Assembly (NCBI GenBank): GCA_003260075.1
Contig: QLIY01000165.1
Coordinates: 81,243-145,242, forward strand
Reading direction: 5' to 3'
DNA length: 64,000 nucleotides
Source of the DNA: Phallusia mammillata
Lineage: Eukaryota > Chordata > Ascidiacea > Phlebobranchia > Ascidiidae
Below, piece after piece: positions 42,023 through 52,869 of this stretch. Position numbers and translations under genes: made by a program. Below the pieces are notes generated by a model. It ran no database searches. It saw only the letters and a list, made by a program, of their open reading frames with translations, and was not told the origin of the DNA. How positions within the stretch are numbered: position 1 is the first letter of the stretch; each line of letters begins with the position of its first letter.

Positions 42023-42444
42023 ACTATCTTGCCAGAGAAGTAAATGTCGAACGTAACAGCAAATGATACGTACACTTTTTCTGCAAGTGATGTAAAAACA
42101 AGACAAGCAGAAATGAAAAATCTTCGCAGCTTTAAACCTTTGTTGGCCAGCCCAGGCGTCAGGCCCATTGTCATGTGATTGCCCGATTGACCGCATCAAC
42201 AAAAGCGTCCAACCGTGACAGTGTGTGCAAACGTCGTATTTTTTGCACAGTTTGACGCACACCAAAGAACTGCAGCTGCTGCAAGTCTATGTGTGACAAA
42301 CTATTTAAATCAGATTAAATTCACAAAAACAAACGTAAGAACAAGGATTTTGCGTCGCATAAATCTTGTTCCTTTGTTCTGCAGAACAGCTGTTCAAAGC
42401 GAAAAAAATTCCAGTCTTTGGATAGGTTTCTAAATTCTCTAAAG
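41705..42444. other. 5' flank of SLC35F6 with poly-G run
   Basis: Upstream of the SLC35F6 start. A G-run of about 73 bases (41946-42018) follows CCCCGGCCCCCC and is followed by CGCCACTATC. Long Pro/Gly frames across it are homopolymer translation and not genes. No other signal recognised. Confidence 0.5.
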
Positions 42445-43906
42445 CAGTAGTTCTCAAACTGTGCGTCGCGACGCCCTGGTGCGACGTTTCAATTTTACAA
42501 GGGCGTCGCAGAATAGTTCCGTTTCGTGGCCCAGTGCCGGTCCGCGGGGAGTTCGTTACCGGGCCGTACTTTTTCAGGTCAAATGCTTTCAAACATTTTG
42601 CCCATGAATCTCGGGGATAATAAACTAATTTACGTTTTTATTGTCAAATACAGTGTTTGTAAATATAACTTGCTATTTGCCTAATTCGAAAACATCACAA
42701 TTAGCCAGGCCGAGACGACGGTCTGTCGTTGCCACGCAATAATGATATCGTCGCTTTAAATCAGTAGTTCTAAATGTGTGCGCCAGAGTAACTTGTCAGG
42801 GCCTATGTGCGCTATGTAAGAGTGATATTTGCAGGTATTATTTAAGGCAGGCCTGTCAAACTCGCGGCCCACAAAGCCCTCCAATGCGGCCCACGAACAG
42901 TCAACATCAATTGTAGTATTTTGTCAGATTTTTATCTAATTATATTAAATTTTTGTTACTTTTCAAAGTGAAAGTTATTATTTAAACAGACATTTACCAA
43001 AATTTGATTTATAAATACAAATTCATATGTTATGAACAGAAACGATGGTAATTAAACCGTTCCTCAAAGTTTCAGTCAAGGGTGTACCACCTGAGGCTGT
43101 ACGGTCACATTAAAATATATGTACTGGCGGCCGTTATATAAAGAAACTCTTTTGACAAAACTTTGATTTTTAAACTGCCATAAACAGATTTTGTGTTACT
43201 GAAAAGAGTATTACCAGCCTAGCAGCCATATGCGTCAGACTTTTTGTAGGCCTATAATGTGCAAACAAAACATGCACGAAAAGCGTCACAATATTGATTA
43301 TGACGTAATAAACAGTTAAAACTGATCTTCACACTGTGCAGCTCAACATGTGCATCAAGGTGGAAATTAATCTGGGATTTTTGGGCGCCATTAGATAGTA
43401 TATATATGATATAAACCTTTTTCTTTACATCTATAATTTTAAAACAAAAACTAGCAGATAATTGGCGGCTGTTGGTGAAATAATTAGGATCTGCAATGCG
43501 GCCGTCGTAGCGAAAAGGTTGTTTAAGATTCAAAATCACATGCGGCCCTCGGCATAATTTCCAAACTGCAATGTGGCCCCCGGACCCCACGAGTTTGCCA
43601 CCCCTGATTTAAGGCGTGCTTGATATTTCTTGGTGTATTATTCGTTCAACGCTCAGTGGGTACCAAGTTAGAAATAATGAGCACTGTCTGCAGTAACTGG
43701 CATCATGTTGCATTACCCATTATCATATTTACATTTTAAGATTTAAGTGCTCAAATATTGCTTGTTTAAGAATAGGGCTCTAAATTATCGCACTGAGGTT
43801 GTACGTAAAATATAATCGTTTTGATTTTTGTCAATTTTGAGGGAGGCGTTTACATATACTGCACACGTAAAAGGGAAGGTACAGAACAAAAGGTTGAGAA
43901 ACATTG
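42445..43906. mobile_element. hAT-type element with two nested elements
   Basis: Left end CAGTAGTTCTCAAACTG, right end GGTTGAGAAACATTG, the CAGnnnTTCTCAA terminus common in hAT elements. Flanking 8-mers CTCTAAAG and CTTTATAT match at five of eight positions, so it is old. Within it lie a family B fragment (about 42525-42650) and a complete family C element (42848-43606). No intact transposase. Confidence 0.7.
42848..43606. mobile_element. hAT-type element, family C copy 1 (nested)
   Basis: Starts CAGGCCTGTCAAACTCGC, ends GAGTTTGCCACCCCTG. Exact 8-bp target-site duplication ATTTAAGG (42840-42847 and 43607-43614). Nested in the element 42445-43906. Same family and orientation as 57369-58152. 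No transposase ORF. Confidence 0.92.
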
Positions 43907-43914
43907 CTTTATAT

Positions 43915-44448
43915 CAGGGGCGGGCAACTTCTCCAGTCGGCGGGCCTGATATGGGAAAATGAAGTACTTGGCGGGCCGGATTCCTGAATCGATATACATT
44001 AATCGCGTTTTTATCCAGTGATTTAAAACGGATTTTTGACCACCCAAACCAAATACATTCAAGAACATTACAATTAAGTCCAAACAATCTAACTGACATA
44101 ACATAAAATTATTCACCACAGTAAATTCAATGCATACACCACAGACTTAGATACTGCTGAAACACTAACTAGGCTACACGTGTGGAAACAAAGGAAACCG
44201 TGAAAGCAGGCCACACACAAGGTTGGTCGTAACAATGGACGTATGGTGCAATGGTAACAACGGCGGGAAAGTTTTTTGCTATTGGGGAGCGTTACTGTCC
44301 GTTACATTTACAACTATAATTTGGCGCAGTAAGCAAGTAGTGGGGGATTGCGGCAGACTGTGGCCGCGGGCCACATTATCATGTAAGACCTGAAACTGTC
44401 TGCGGGCCGCTCAAAATCCCGTCGCGGGCCGTATGTTGCCCGCCCCTG
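43915..44448. mobile_element. hAT-type MITE, family D
   Basis: Left CAGGGGCGGGCAACTTC, right GTTGCCCGCCCCTG. Exact 8-bp target-site duplication CTTTATAT (43907-43914 and 44449-44456). It inserted directly at the right edge of the element 42445-43906. Terminal GGCGGGCC-rich segments flank an AT-rich centre with no ORF. Confidence 0.92.
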
Positions 44449-44556
44449 CTTTATATGCACCAAACCAGAATTTTCTCTTTTCCATTAAAAGACTTCTTCA
44501 AACCAAACGTTATGTTTCAAAGCACGTTGACAAGATTTATTACACAAGCATACTAA

Positions 44557-46315
44557 ACGAAGCGAATACAACATATATTTATTCCACAAATATTGACACA
44601 TTTACAATTTTTTAAATTGTGTGATTAAAGCTTGTTGCGTCCACTTTTACTTGGTCCATGCGGTCTTAAAGAGTGCTCACCTCCCTGAACGTGCTGTATT
44701 TGCCTTCAAAGAAACAAATAAAACAATTATTGGTCTGTTTTCCCACCTTTTTTAGAAGGGTACAGAAAATACAACCAAAATTTGCTTCTACCTTGTATGT
44801 GGAGGTTTCTTGTGATAATTTGAGCTGCCAATTCCTGTTCGTTCAAATGTGGGAATAGATATATTTCGTGTCCGATCTTCCCATTCCTTGTCGAAACTGT
44901 GATTGTCATCTAAAGAAAACCATAATAACTTGGTGCACCTAACGTCTCAAAGGGACAGGTGTAAATAACAAAGGGCATGCAAAAAAGACAAAGTTGCAGA
45001 GGGTCAGACTAATTTTCCATTATCAAATATCTTGCCTGCACTAGTTATCACAGATTCAGTGTTAAAAATCGAAATTAAAAACCAGACTTTGAGCAGCAAA
45101 ACTACCTCAAAATGCATTCTTTGTAAACCCCCAATAAAATTAGTACTGCTGGAATAAAGTTTTTTTGTCTGTGGTGTTAAATGTTAAGTGCAGGCAAATG
45201 ATTGTGATGAAACAAAAACTATTTTACACACAAAAAGGACAGGTTATAATAGTTTTAAGTAAGTTTTCATGAGTTCTTGGATGAATGCAGGCCATATAAT
45301 ACTGTTTGGTGGGCAACAACCTGCCTACAGGTCATTACCATTGGGGGGGGGGACGAAGCGAATACAACATATATTTATTCCACAAATATTGACACATTTA
45401 CAATTTTTTAAATTGTGTGATTAAAGCTTGTTGCGTCCACTTTTACTTGGTCCATGCGGTCTTAAAGAGTGCTCACCTCCCTGAACGTGCTGTATTTGCC
45501 TTCAAAGAAACAAATAAAACGGGGGGGGGGCGAAGCGAATACAACATATATTTATTCCACACATATTGACACATTTACAATTTTTTAAATTGTGTGATTA
45601 AAGCGTCCACTTTTACTTGGTCCATGCGGTCTTAAAGAGTGTTCACCTCCCTGAACGTGCTGTATTTGCCTTCAAAGAAACAAATAAAACAATTATTGGT
45701 CTGTTTTCCCACCTTTTTTAGAAGGGTACAGAAAATACAACCAAAATTTGCTTCTACCTTGTATGTGGAGGTTTCTTGTGATAATTTGAGCTGCCAATTC
45801 CTGTTCGTTCAAATGTGGGAATAGATATATTTCGTGTCCGATCTTCCCATTCCTTGTCGAAACTGTGATTGTCATCTAAAGAAAACCATAATAACTTGGT
45901 GCACCTAACGTCTCAAAGGGACAGGTGTAAATAACAAAGGGCATGCAAAAAAGACAAAGTTGCAGAGGGTCAGACTAATTTTCCATTATCAAATATCTTG
46001 CCTGCACTAGTTATCACAGATTCAGTGTTAAAAATCGAAATTAAAAACCAGACTTTGAGCAGCAAAACTACCTCAAAATGCATTCTTTGTAAACCCCCAA
46101 TAAAATTAGTACTGCTGGAATAAAGTTTTTTTGTCTGTGGTGTTAAATGTTAAGTGCAGGCAAATGATTGTGATGAAACAAAAACTATTTTACACACAAA
46201 AAGGACAGGTTATAATAGTTTTAAGTAAGTTTTCATGAGTTCTTGGATGAATGCAGGTCATAATTATAATACTGTTTGGTGGGCAACAACCTGCCTACAG
46301 GTCATTACCATTCCC
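44557..46315. repeat. Triplicated MLF 3' segment separated by G-runs
   Basis: Copy A about 44557-45342, partial copy B about 45353-45520, copy C about 45531-46315. Copies differ by a few substitutions and indels, e.g. a 6-base deletion beside the stop codon in C, and ACAAATATT versus ACACATATT. Runs of about 10 G sit exactly at the A/B and B/C junctions. This fits two haplotypes placed in series around a mis-filled gap. Confidence 0.85.
44578..44583 (-). terminator. Polyadenylation signal of MLF gene
   Basis: AATAAA on the minus strand about 40 bases past the MLF stop codon at 44625. The same hexamer is present in the duplicated 3' copies near 45373 and 45551. Confidence 0.6.
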
Positions 46316-47510
46316 TGTTGTAATACATACTTTCATCCATTTCAATGTATTGTCTTTCTTCCTCTATTTTTCCCTCATGATGTCTTCTACGTTCTACAAC
46401 TCTTCCTTTTCCACCAAGATGTTGCCCCACTGCCATTTTTTCAAAACCAGATTCACTATTACGCAAGGTCTTGCGAGTTTCTTTTACCTGTCATAATCAA
46501 TTAAAAAATTTATTGAAAAAGTCATGCAGTCTTGAATCAGTTTTTAAAACTAAAAAAACAAAACTTTACCACAACAGGTTTTTAGTCTTTCTTTATTGCT
46601 TAAAATACCTAATGCTCGGATCTACCTGATCCAATCCAGGAGCAAGGCTGCTGCTGAAAAGTAGGTGTAAAACAGTTTTGGTTCAAAATGCCTTATATTA
46701 CAGTTAAGGTCAACTGACCACTGGTGCCAAATTCAATTTGCAATGTGCCAAATACAAATAAGAACGGGTGATAATTTAATATCATTGAAAACAGGTACAA
46801 CATACACAATGACATAGAATATCCTTTGCTACCCATCTGTATCATGCATGGTGTATAAACAATAACTCAGATATAATAAAACCTGCCCAGGAGCTTTTCT
46901 TGTAGAAGTTGATGCTTGAAACACCTTTGGTTTAGATTTCCCATCATTTTGATAAGACATAACTGAAGAGGATGAAAAGCTGTAGCCATTTTGATCATCC
47001 TAGTTAAAAGTTAAAAAAGCATTTTTTTGAATAATGATTTGCATTCCTATTATGTTTGTTAAAACTGAATTTTTAGACATCACAGTTTTATAACATTATT
47101 TCCAAATGGAACTTATGATCAAGTTTACCTTCAGAGAATTCATTTTTCCATGCATTTCCGACATTAACTTACTCATATCCCCAAAACTTGACTGGAAAGG
47201 GTCACCAGATCTTAAAATAATCACAATTATGACATTTTAGACTTATTATTGCAAAAAAACAAAAAAGTTGTGTTGTTTTCCCACTGACTATTACTTACCT
47301 GTCAATCTTTTCTCCAGCGTTTCTGATAGGCAAGTTGGTTCCAAAATGTGATGGAAAACCACTGAAAAATAACAATGTTCATGAAAATACAACGACCATT
47401 GGTCTTAACAAATGTAACAAAAAAGTACATTAGTTTGTGTTAGTAAGGTAAAAAAACGAGTACCTAAAAAAGGGATCCTCTTCAAAGTCTTTGATGAAAT
47501 TTCCAAACAT
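44625..47510 (-). CDS. MLF: Myeloid leukemia factor (MLF1/MLF2) family protein
   Basis: Adaptor protein of cytoplasm and nucleus; family members bind 14-3-3 and chaperones and affect the cell cycle and protein aggregates. Exons (approximate): 47510-47464 (MFGNFIKDFEEDPFF), 47362-47300, 47212-47128 (GDPFQSSFGDMSKLM), 46999-46882 (PKVFQASTSTRKAPG), 46486-46306 (VKETRKTLRNSESGFEKMAV, then the basic segment GRVVERRRHHEG), 45875-45752 (DDNHSFDKEWEDRTR) and a last exon ending GRNKL or GRFNHTI. The core from VFQAST through FDKEW is the conserved MLF domain. The penultimate exon exists twice (also 44908-44785) and the last exon three times (near 44711, 45507 and 45676), separated by G-runs. Allelic redundancy from assembly is more likely than real exon duplication. 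Length about 240 residues, typical. Confidence 0.9.
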
Positions 47511-48142
47511 GATGCAAATTGCAAAGAAAAAAAGTTTACAATCAACAAAAAGCGAAATAGTATTGTTTCACAAAGTTTGCATTAGCTGCTGGTACAAAAT
47601 GTGTTTATCAATTACATTTGGCAAAAATAATTGAAACTTAGGCAGTAATATCCCTGTATGCAGTATTTATATAAGTCATAAATAGATTGCAGCAAAACTG
47701 CGCAGCAAAGACTTCTGGCAATTTCTTGTTGACAAGACACCCACGCTTTATTGACCAATCACAGCCATTTTACAAACCTATATTTTTTTCTTTAACATTG
47801 GGTTTTTTTTTTTTCAAAAACAAAAATGCATCATAGCAAAAAAAGCATCAGCAAAACCTCTGAAAGGTATTTACCGCATTTTAACGATTCAAACCGGAAC
47901 TGAACTAGAAATGGCGAACTTGTTTGTGAATTACTTTTTCTTAAAAACCGGATCTTGAGTTGAACCTCATATATGTTTAGTGTTGAACCCGAACTTGAAC
48001 CTACCAGACAAAAATATTTTGGAGTGTATGTATGTACAAGCACACTGAAAATAACATTATTATGGCTCACATTTCACCATAGAATACTATTGGTTTCACC
48101 AGCTGATAAGTCACGTCACTCACGTGTGCACTGCAGTAGAAC
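47511..48142. other. 5' flank of MLF gene
   Basis: AT-rich, about 630 bp, containing the presumed MLF promoter up to the left edge of the inverted-repeat element. The 8-mer AGTAGAAC at 48135-48142 is the left copy of that element's target-site duplication. Confidence 0.45.
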
Positions 48143-48651
48143 ACCGGTATTGTTCTGGCAGAATAATTTCCCCCATATACAAAAACTTAACCACAAATTT
48201 TCAGGTACCATAACAACTTGCAAAACAATAACAAAAAATGCCAAAATAAAACAAATAAAGGAAAAAATTAAACGTATTTTATTAATAAAAGTTAAAAGTT
48301 AAAAAATAAAGCTATGCAAAGTCTACGCGCTAAGTGTGCGACTTTTTTAGAATTTTCGAACATTAGTAGAAATCATAGCCGTCAGCGTTAAATCAACCTA
48401 AAATTAGCCTAAACAGGTTACGATTAATCAATTATTGTGAAAGTTAAGTTTTTAACCAGAAGAATGTAGTACGGTAGCCCAGAGCTTTCTCTTTTCTGTC
48501 CCGTTGACGTTACGACACACCCTCCTCGCGTTTTTACAGCAGAACGTTTCACGCGAGACGCCATTTCGCATTTTTGATTTTTTCGACAAAGTATCAACAC
48601 GTCCCAAAATCGGCCCAAATTAATCGCAATTATGGTCAAGCTCCGAGGGTA
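48143..48651 (+). repeat. Left terminal inverted repeat of the USP element
   Basis: Pairs with 51767-52267 reversed. Near the inner end, a segment with AGAGCTTTCTCTTTTCTGTCC and TTTTTACAGCAGAACGTTT recurs in degenerate form just inside at 48652-48760, so the repeat has an internal subrepeat. Confidence 0.88.
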
Positions 48652-48747
48652 AGCTTTTAATCAGAATAGTACCATGTTTTAGTTCAGAGCAAGCTCTTTT
48701 CTATCCAATTAATCCCACGTGACACCCTTTTCGCGTTTTTACAGCAG

Positions 48748-49557
48748 AACGTTTTTCGAAAGATGGTTTTCAACAACACGTTTGACATTTATTTTATGAC
48801 AGTAATTAAATTCATTGTCATGAAGTATTGTGGTTTTTACGTCATAGACGAGCAATTGTTGCATTGTGTTACTTTGTAAACTGCTTAAAACCAAAGTATG
48901 TATAAAACACCTTCGCTTAAAACTAACTAGCTTGGCTGTTTCATTTAAAAACACGCAACACGCTAACAACAAGCAGCATCAACGAATTTTTTTGTGTTGA
49001 ATTGGGAATCGAGTAATTTACGTTTTACAAATTGTTTCACTTGATAATTAAACATGTGTAATAAATGAACAAGAAAAACATGAAAGTAAATGCACAAAGA
49101 CAACAAAAATGTTTCACAAATAGATCTACTATTTGTCGACATATTTGAGGGGGGGGGGCAACGTTCTTCGAAAGATGGTTTTCAACAACACGTTTGACAT
49201 TTATTTTATGTCAGTAATTCAATTCATTGTCATGAAGTATTGTGGTTTATACGTCATAGACGAGCGACTGTTGCATTGTGTTACTTTGGAAACTGCTTAA
49301 AACCAAAGTATCTGTAAAACACCTTCGCTTAAAACTAACTAGCTTGGCTGTTACACTTAAAAACACACAACACGCTAACAACAAGCAGCATCAACGAATT
49401 TTTTTTTGTTGATTTGGGAATCGAGTAATTTACGTTTTACAAATTGTTTCACTTTATAATTACACGTGTGTAAAAAAATGAACCAGAAAAACATGAAAGT
49501 AAATGCACAAAGACAACAAAAATCTTTCACTAATAGGTCTGCTATTTGTGGACATAT
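48748..49557. repeat. Two direct repeats of about 398 bp inside the USP element
   Basis: 48748-49145 (from AACGTTTTTCGAAAGATGG) recurs at 49160-49557 (from AACGTTCTTCGAAAGATGG) with scattered substitutions. A run of 10 G (49149-49158) sits at the junction. The differences look slightly more numerous than in the clearly allelic duplications, but the G-run suggests the same assembly cause. Confidence 0.8.
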
Positions 49558-49752
49558 TGGATTGGCTTATTTTGCGCTAACAAATGGTTTGAAATTGCTG
49601 TTGTGTGCAGGAAACAGCCACATTATCATAACACGCAAAGTATGAATATATTAACGAAATCTCATGAGAAGCGATAGGTTTAATTATAAACAAAAAATTA
49701 CAGACGTGTCACAAAAAGGCAAGAAGGATCAGAGATTCAAAGCAGCAAAAAG

Positions 49753-51435
49753 TCAATCAAAACACACATATGATTTTACTGATGTTCCCAATGCTTTCTC
49801 ATACGAAGCGTTGGTTACAAGCATTTCGTAACAAATAACTGCCTCAACGTAAAAAACGTTTGTCATGTAAGTATGTATGTGAAAGTTTTTACTTTCAATT
49901 AATTTGTTTATTTCGCATTTGTCTGCAAGTAATTTCGTGTTGAACATTCGACCAAATGCCCTTTTGTTTATGACAGCCCCGTCTGCCGAGTGACTTTGTG
50001 TGACTTGCCTTGTGAGAAATATATGGTTGATGTAGTTTATTAAATTCTTGTACTCTGTTTCAGCTACATGGGATTTTGATAAGTCCACGTACGAATGTTG
50101 ACGTAATGTGACAATCTCTTTATGCACAAAAAGACATTGTAGATAGCCACAGGGCATTGAAATGAGTTCGCTGCAGGGGGTATTAATCACTTTTACAAAT
50201 TGATCCACAATCAATTCGTAATTTTGTTTCACTGATAGGTCTAGTTTGTCGAGCGTGTAAGGCTGCGCTGGCTGTTCACCGATGATGTATAAAAAAGGCA
50301 ATTGTTCCTCGCATGTCGTGAAGTAACCTTGTAAGTTTTGTGGTGTTTTGCGAGGTTTCCTTTTCACAATTTTTAGAGTCGTTTCGCCATTTTTAAGTTC
50401 GTTGGGTTTTTGCGAGTTGCGTTGATAAGGGGTGATGATTTTTTGACTTTTTTGGTAAAAATATATGTAACCGCATGTGTCGGTCACTTTCAACGCGTCG
50501 TCCACAGCAGTTTTGACGATTGTGTTGTCGTCGTATTTTAATACTGTGCCGTTACGAAATACATACGTAATGTAATGACCATGTTCAACATCATTTCCGA
50601 GGTGACAAACCACAGCCACCAAGGAAAATTGGACTGTCTTATCACAGCATGGAACAAGTATTTCGGGGTCAGTTATAATTGGTGTGTTATTTTTTACTCT
50701 CCCGTTTCTTCCTAGTATGATGCATATAACCGAAGGTTCGTTGACAATGGAGTAAATCTTCTTTTTTTCCGACATGCAGTCGCATCGCAACTTTGAAAAT
50801 TCAAAGAAATGTTCTTTCAGCAAATTGTTCAGGTGTCCGCTGCCTGAAATCGAAAGAAGCAACACATTTTGCGGAGACAACAAAACGTTTGATTCTTTTA
50901 GGCAAGAGTCGCAAAACTTATCTTCACGCAACTGGATTGTCGCACTAATGCCACACTTGCTTAAAATGGCGCCAAAATCAGAAAGCAAAACAAATTCGCT
51001 TGCGTCCTGGTGATCTCCTAAGGTCCATTTGTTTTGAAGACATACGTCAGCTACAACTTGGTGTAAAAGAGAAGTATCCATCACATTTGTAGACAAATCG
51101 TGGATTATTTTTGCTATTCTATTGGTCAGACACACTTGGGGAGAGTTTAAAGATGAATTATTTTCGTATAAGTTAGCCATTGCATGAACCACACTGTTAA
51201 ACCAACAGGTATTTGCAACGTTAACTAACCCCTTTAAATCCAAATTGTACTTTATTACAACTTGTTTAATGTTGTTGTCACATTTTTGCGAATCTTCCAC
51301 TAGTGCATAAATTATCCATTTCCTAAATACGTTTGAATCAAAAGTGGAATTTTTTATTCCTGTAATTTGGCAACAAATGTCGTCTACTGCAAAACAAACG
51401 CAGATGCCACAACTAGACTGGTCAGTTTGCTCCAC
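49753..51435 (-). CDS. Ubiquitin-specific protease (USP, C19 family) encoded in the inverted-repeat element
   Basis: Deubiquitinase: cleaves isopeptide bonds after ubiquitin Gly76. About 560 codons in one frame. USP landmarks in order: Cys box GLVNVANTCWFNS (Cys about 77), QDA-type box DHQDASEFVL (about 141-150), zinc-ribbon cysteines FCDSCLKE and LRCDC (about 174-220), His box EHGHYITYVFRNGTVLKYDD (His about 287, with the following Asp pair), end of domain GYIYFYQKS (about 328). The catalytic triad appears intact. The C-terminal 230 residues match nothing I recognise and show no transposase signature. The frame begins without ATG (the first codon is GTG, an in-frame stop lies just upstream, and the next Met is residue 86, after the catalytic Cys), so an upstream exon or a non-AUG start is needed. 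Host USP genes are usually intron-rich, so an intronless USP between transposon ends is unusual. Confidence 0.85.
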   Translation of the reverse strand: MEQTDQSSCGICVCFAVDDICCQITGIKNSTFDSNVFRKWIIYALVEDSQKCDNNIKQVVIKYNLDLKGLVNVANTCWFNSVVHAMANLYENNSSLNSPQVCLTNRIAKIIHDLSTNVMDTSLLHQVVADVCLQNKWTLGDHQDASEFVLLSDFGAILSKCGISATIQLREDKFCDSCLKESNVLLSPQNVLLLSISGSGHLNNLLKEHFFEFSKLRCDCMSEKKKIYSIVNEPSVICIILGRNGRVKNNTPIITDPEILVPCCDKTVQFSLVAVVCHLGNDVEHGHYITYVFRNGTVLKYDDNTIVKTAVDDALKVTDTCGYIYFYQKSQKIITPYQRNSQKPNELKNGETTLKIVKRKPRKTPQNLQGYFTTCEEQLPFLYIIGEQPAQPYTLDKLDLSVKQNYELIVDQFVKVINTPCSELISMPCGYLQCLFVHKEIVTLRQHSYVDLSKSHVAETEYKNLINYINHIFLTRQVTQSHSADGAVINKRAFGRMFNTKLLADKCEINKLIESKNFHIHTYMTNVFYVEAVICYEMLVTNASYEKALGTSVKSYVCFD

Positions 51436-51766
51436 AACCGCGTCAGTTTCAAAAGAGATATTATTTCATAAGTTGTTGATCAATCAATGATCGCCAAATT
51501 TAAACAGCAGTTTCCTGCTACCAGACTTATTTTAGATGCCACAAAAATTAAAAAAACCAACCAATGTTAAAGCTCAAAATTCCACATTTTCAACATGTAA
51601 AAATACCATAAGGATTCTGGTTGGAATTTTACCAAAAGGGCTAGTGACTTTTCTAAGTAATTTTCATGGAGGATGTACAAGTGATATGCTAGTAATAGAA
51701 GATTCTGTACTATACTAAAATGTCTCAGAGTTTTCTTAACCCGTAGACAGCATTATGGNTACCCTC

Positions 51767-52267
51767 GGAGCTTGACCATAATTGCGATTAATTTGGGCCG
51801 ATTTTGGGACGTGTTGATACTTCGTCGAAAAAATCAAAAATGTGAAAAGGTGTCTCGCGTGAAACGTTCTGCTGTAAAAACGCGAGGAGAGTGTTTCGTA
51901 ACGTCAATGGGACAGAAAAGAGATAGCTCTGGGCTACCGTATTACATCCTTCTGGTTAAAAGCTTACCTTTCAGAATAGTTGATGAATCGTAACCGGTTT
52001 AGGCTAATTTTAGGTTGATTTAACGCTGACGGCTATGATTTCTACTAATGTTCAAAAATTCTGAAAACATCGGACACTTAGCGCGTAGACTTCGCATAGC
52101 TTTATTTTTTGAACTTTTATTAATAAAATACTTTATTTAATGTAATTTTTTCCGTTATTTTTTTTTTGGCATTTTTTAATATTGTTTTGCAAGTTGTTAT
52201 GGTACCAGAGCCCCCCCCCCTAAGTTTTTGTATTTGGGGGAAATTATTCTGCCAGAACAATACTGGA
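51767..52267 (-). repeat. Right terminal inverted repeat of the USP element
   Basis: Reverse complement of the left repeat with scattered mismatches. An N lies at 51759, just inside its inner edge. A C-run (about 52211-52220) replaces about 14 bases present in the left arm, again at a probable mis-assembly point. Confidence 0.88.
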
Positions 52268-52869
52268 AGTAGAACTGGCGTGCAATCGCTCAAAGCGTTG
52301 TGAGTTGTGACTGTGACTATAGTGTTGAATGTCTTTTCAGCCAGGGTATTGGAATTATTCGTTCGGTTGTGTGTTGCTTTAATATACGATAACGTTTCTT
52401 GCGTTTACTTTTGGGGCCACTGCCAAAAAACTACCACTACCCAAAAGCTTTACGTCAGTCAGTACGACTACGAGAGAAAATAGTTTAGAATTTTAGATAA
52501 ATGATTACAACATGCATTTGTTCCTTTTGTATATACTATATTCATACGTCACCTACTCTGGAGGTGTCATATTGTATACATTGAATTATTTTTCTATCCA
52601 ATTTTTTAACTCAAAACAAGCTAATTTAAAGGATAAAAGTTAGTTTAAAATCATTAACTTCACAAACACTTTTAGATGATGCAACAAAATGTGCTGTGTT
52701 AATGGCAGCTGTTGTTGTGTAGCCTATATTCTGGTTTATAGAAGCAAACTTTGTTTATGGCTTTAAGTGGTATGATTGAAAAAGTTTGGGAATCTATGTT
52801 GTAGTGTGTAAAAAGTGTAGTTGAAAGTTATGATATATTTTGAAAATATCTGTGCAGGATAGATTGTAC
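52268..52869. other. ALKBH8: ALKBH8 promoter and 5' UTR region
   Basis: Between the USP element and the ALKBH8 start. A good splice acceptor (ATCTGTGCAG, ending 52857) lies 12 bases before the ATG, so either a 5' UTR intron or spliced-leader trans-splicing occurs there. No other signal assigned. Confidence 0.45.

Larger units (their letters stand above)
48143..52267. mobile_element. 4.1-kb long-TIR DNA transposon-like element carrying a USP gene
   Basis: Bounded by terminal inverted repeats of about 500 bp (48143-48651 and 51767-52267) that align along their length, e.g. TATTGTTCTGGCAGAATAA, AAGTCTACGCGCTAAGTGT and AATTATGGTCAAGCTCCGAG. Ends are ACCGGTATTG and, inverted, TCCAGTATTG. Flanking 8-mers AGTAGAAC (48135-48142 and 52268-52275) are identical, so this is a genuine insertion. 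The only long frame inside is a minus-strand USP protease (49753-51435). No transposase was recognised. Long inverted repeats plus 8-9 bp duplications are found in Mutator-like and some P-like elements; class assignment is open. It sits between MLF and ALKBH8 and may contribute sequence close to the ALKBH8 promoter. Confidence 0.85.

Noticed and set aside
41719..42265. Frames of 122-151 codons with long poly-Pro
   Set aside because: They exist only because the G-run reads as Pro. The flanking parts look non-coding.
43850..44119. 89-codon minus-strand frame
   Set aside because: Spans the junction of two hAT-type elements; no similarity to a transposase.
44711..45876. True exon duplication giving alternative MLF C-termini
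   Set aside because: Copies are nearly identical including introns, and G-runs lie at each junction, so assembly redundancy is more likely.
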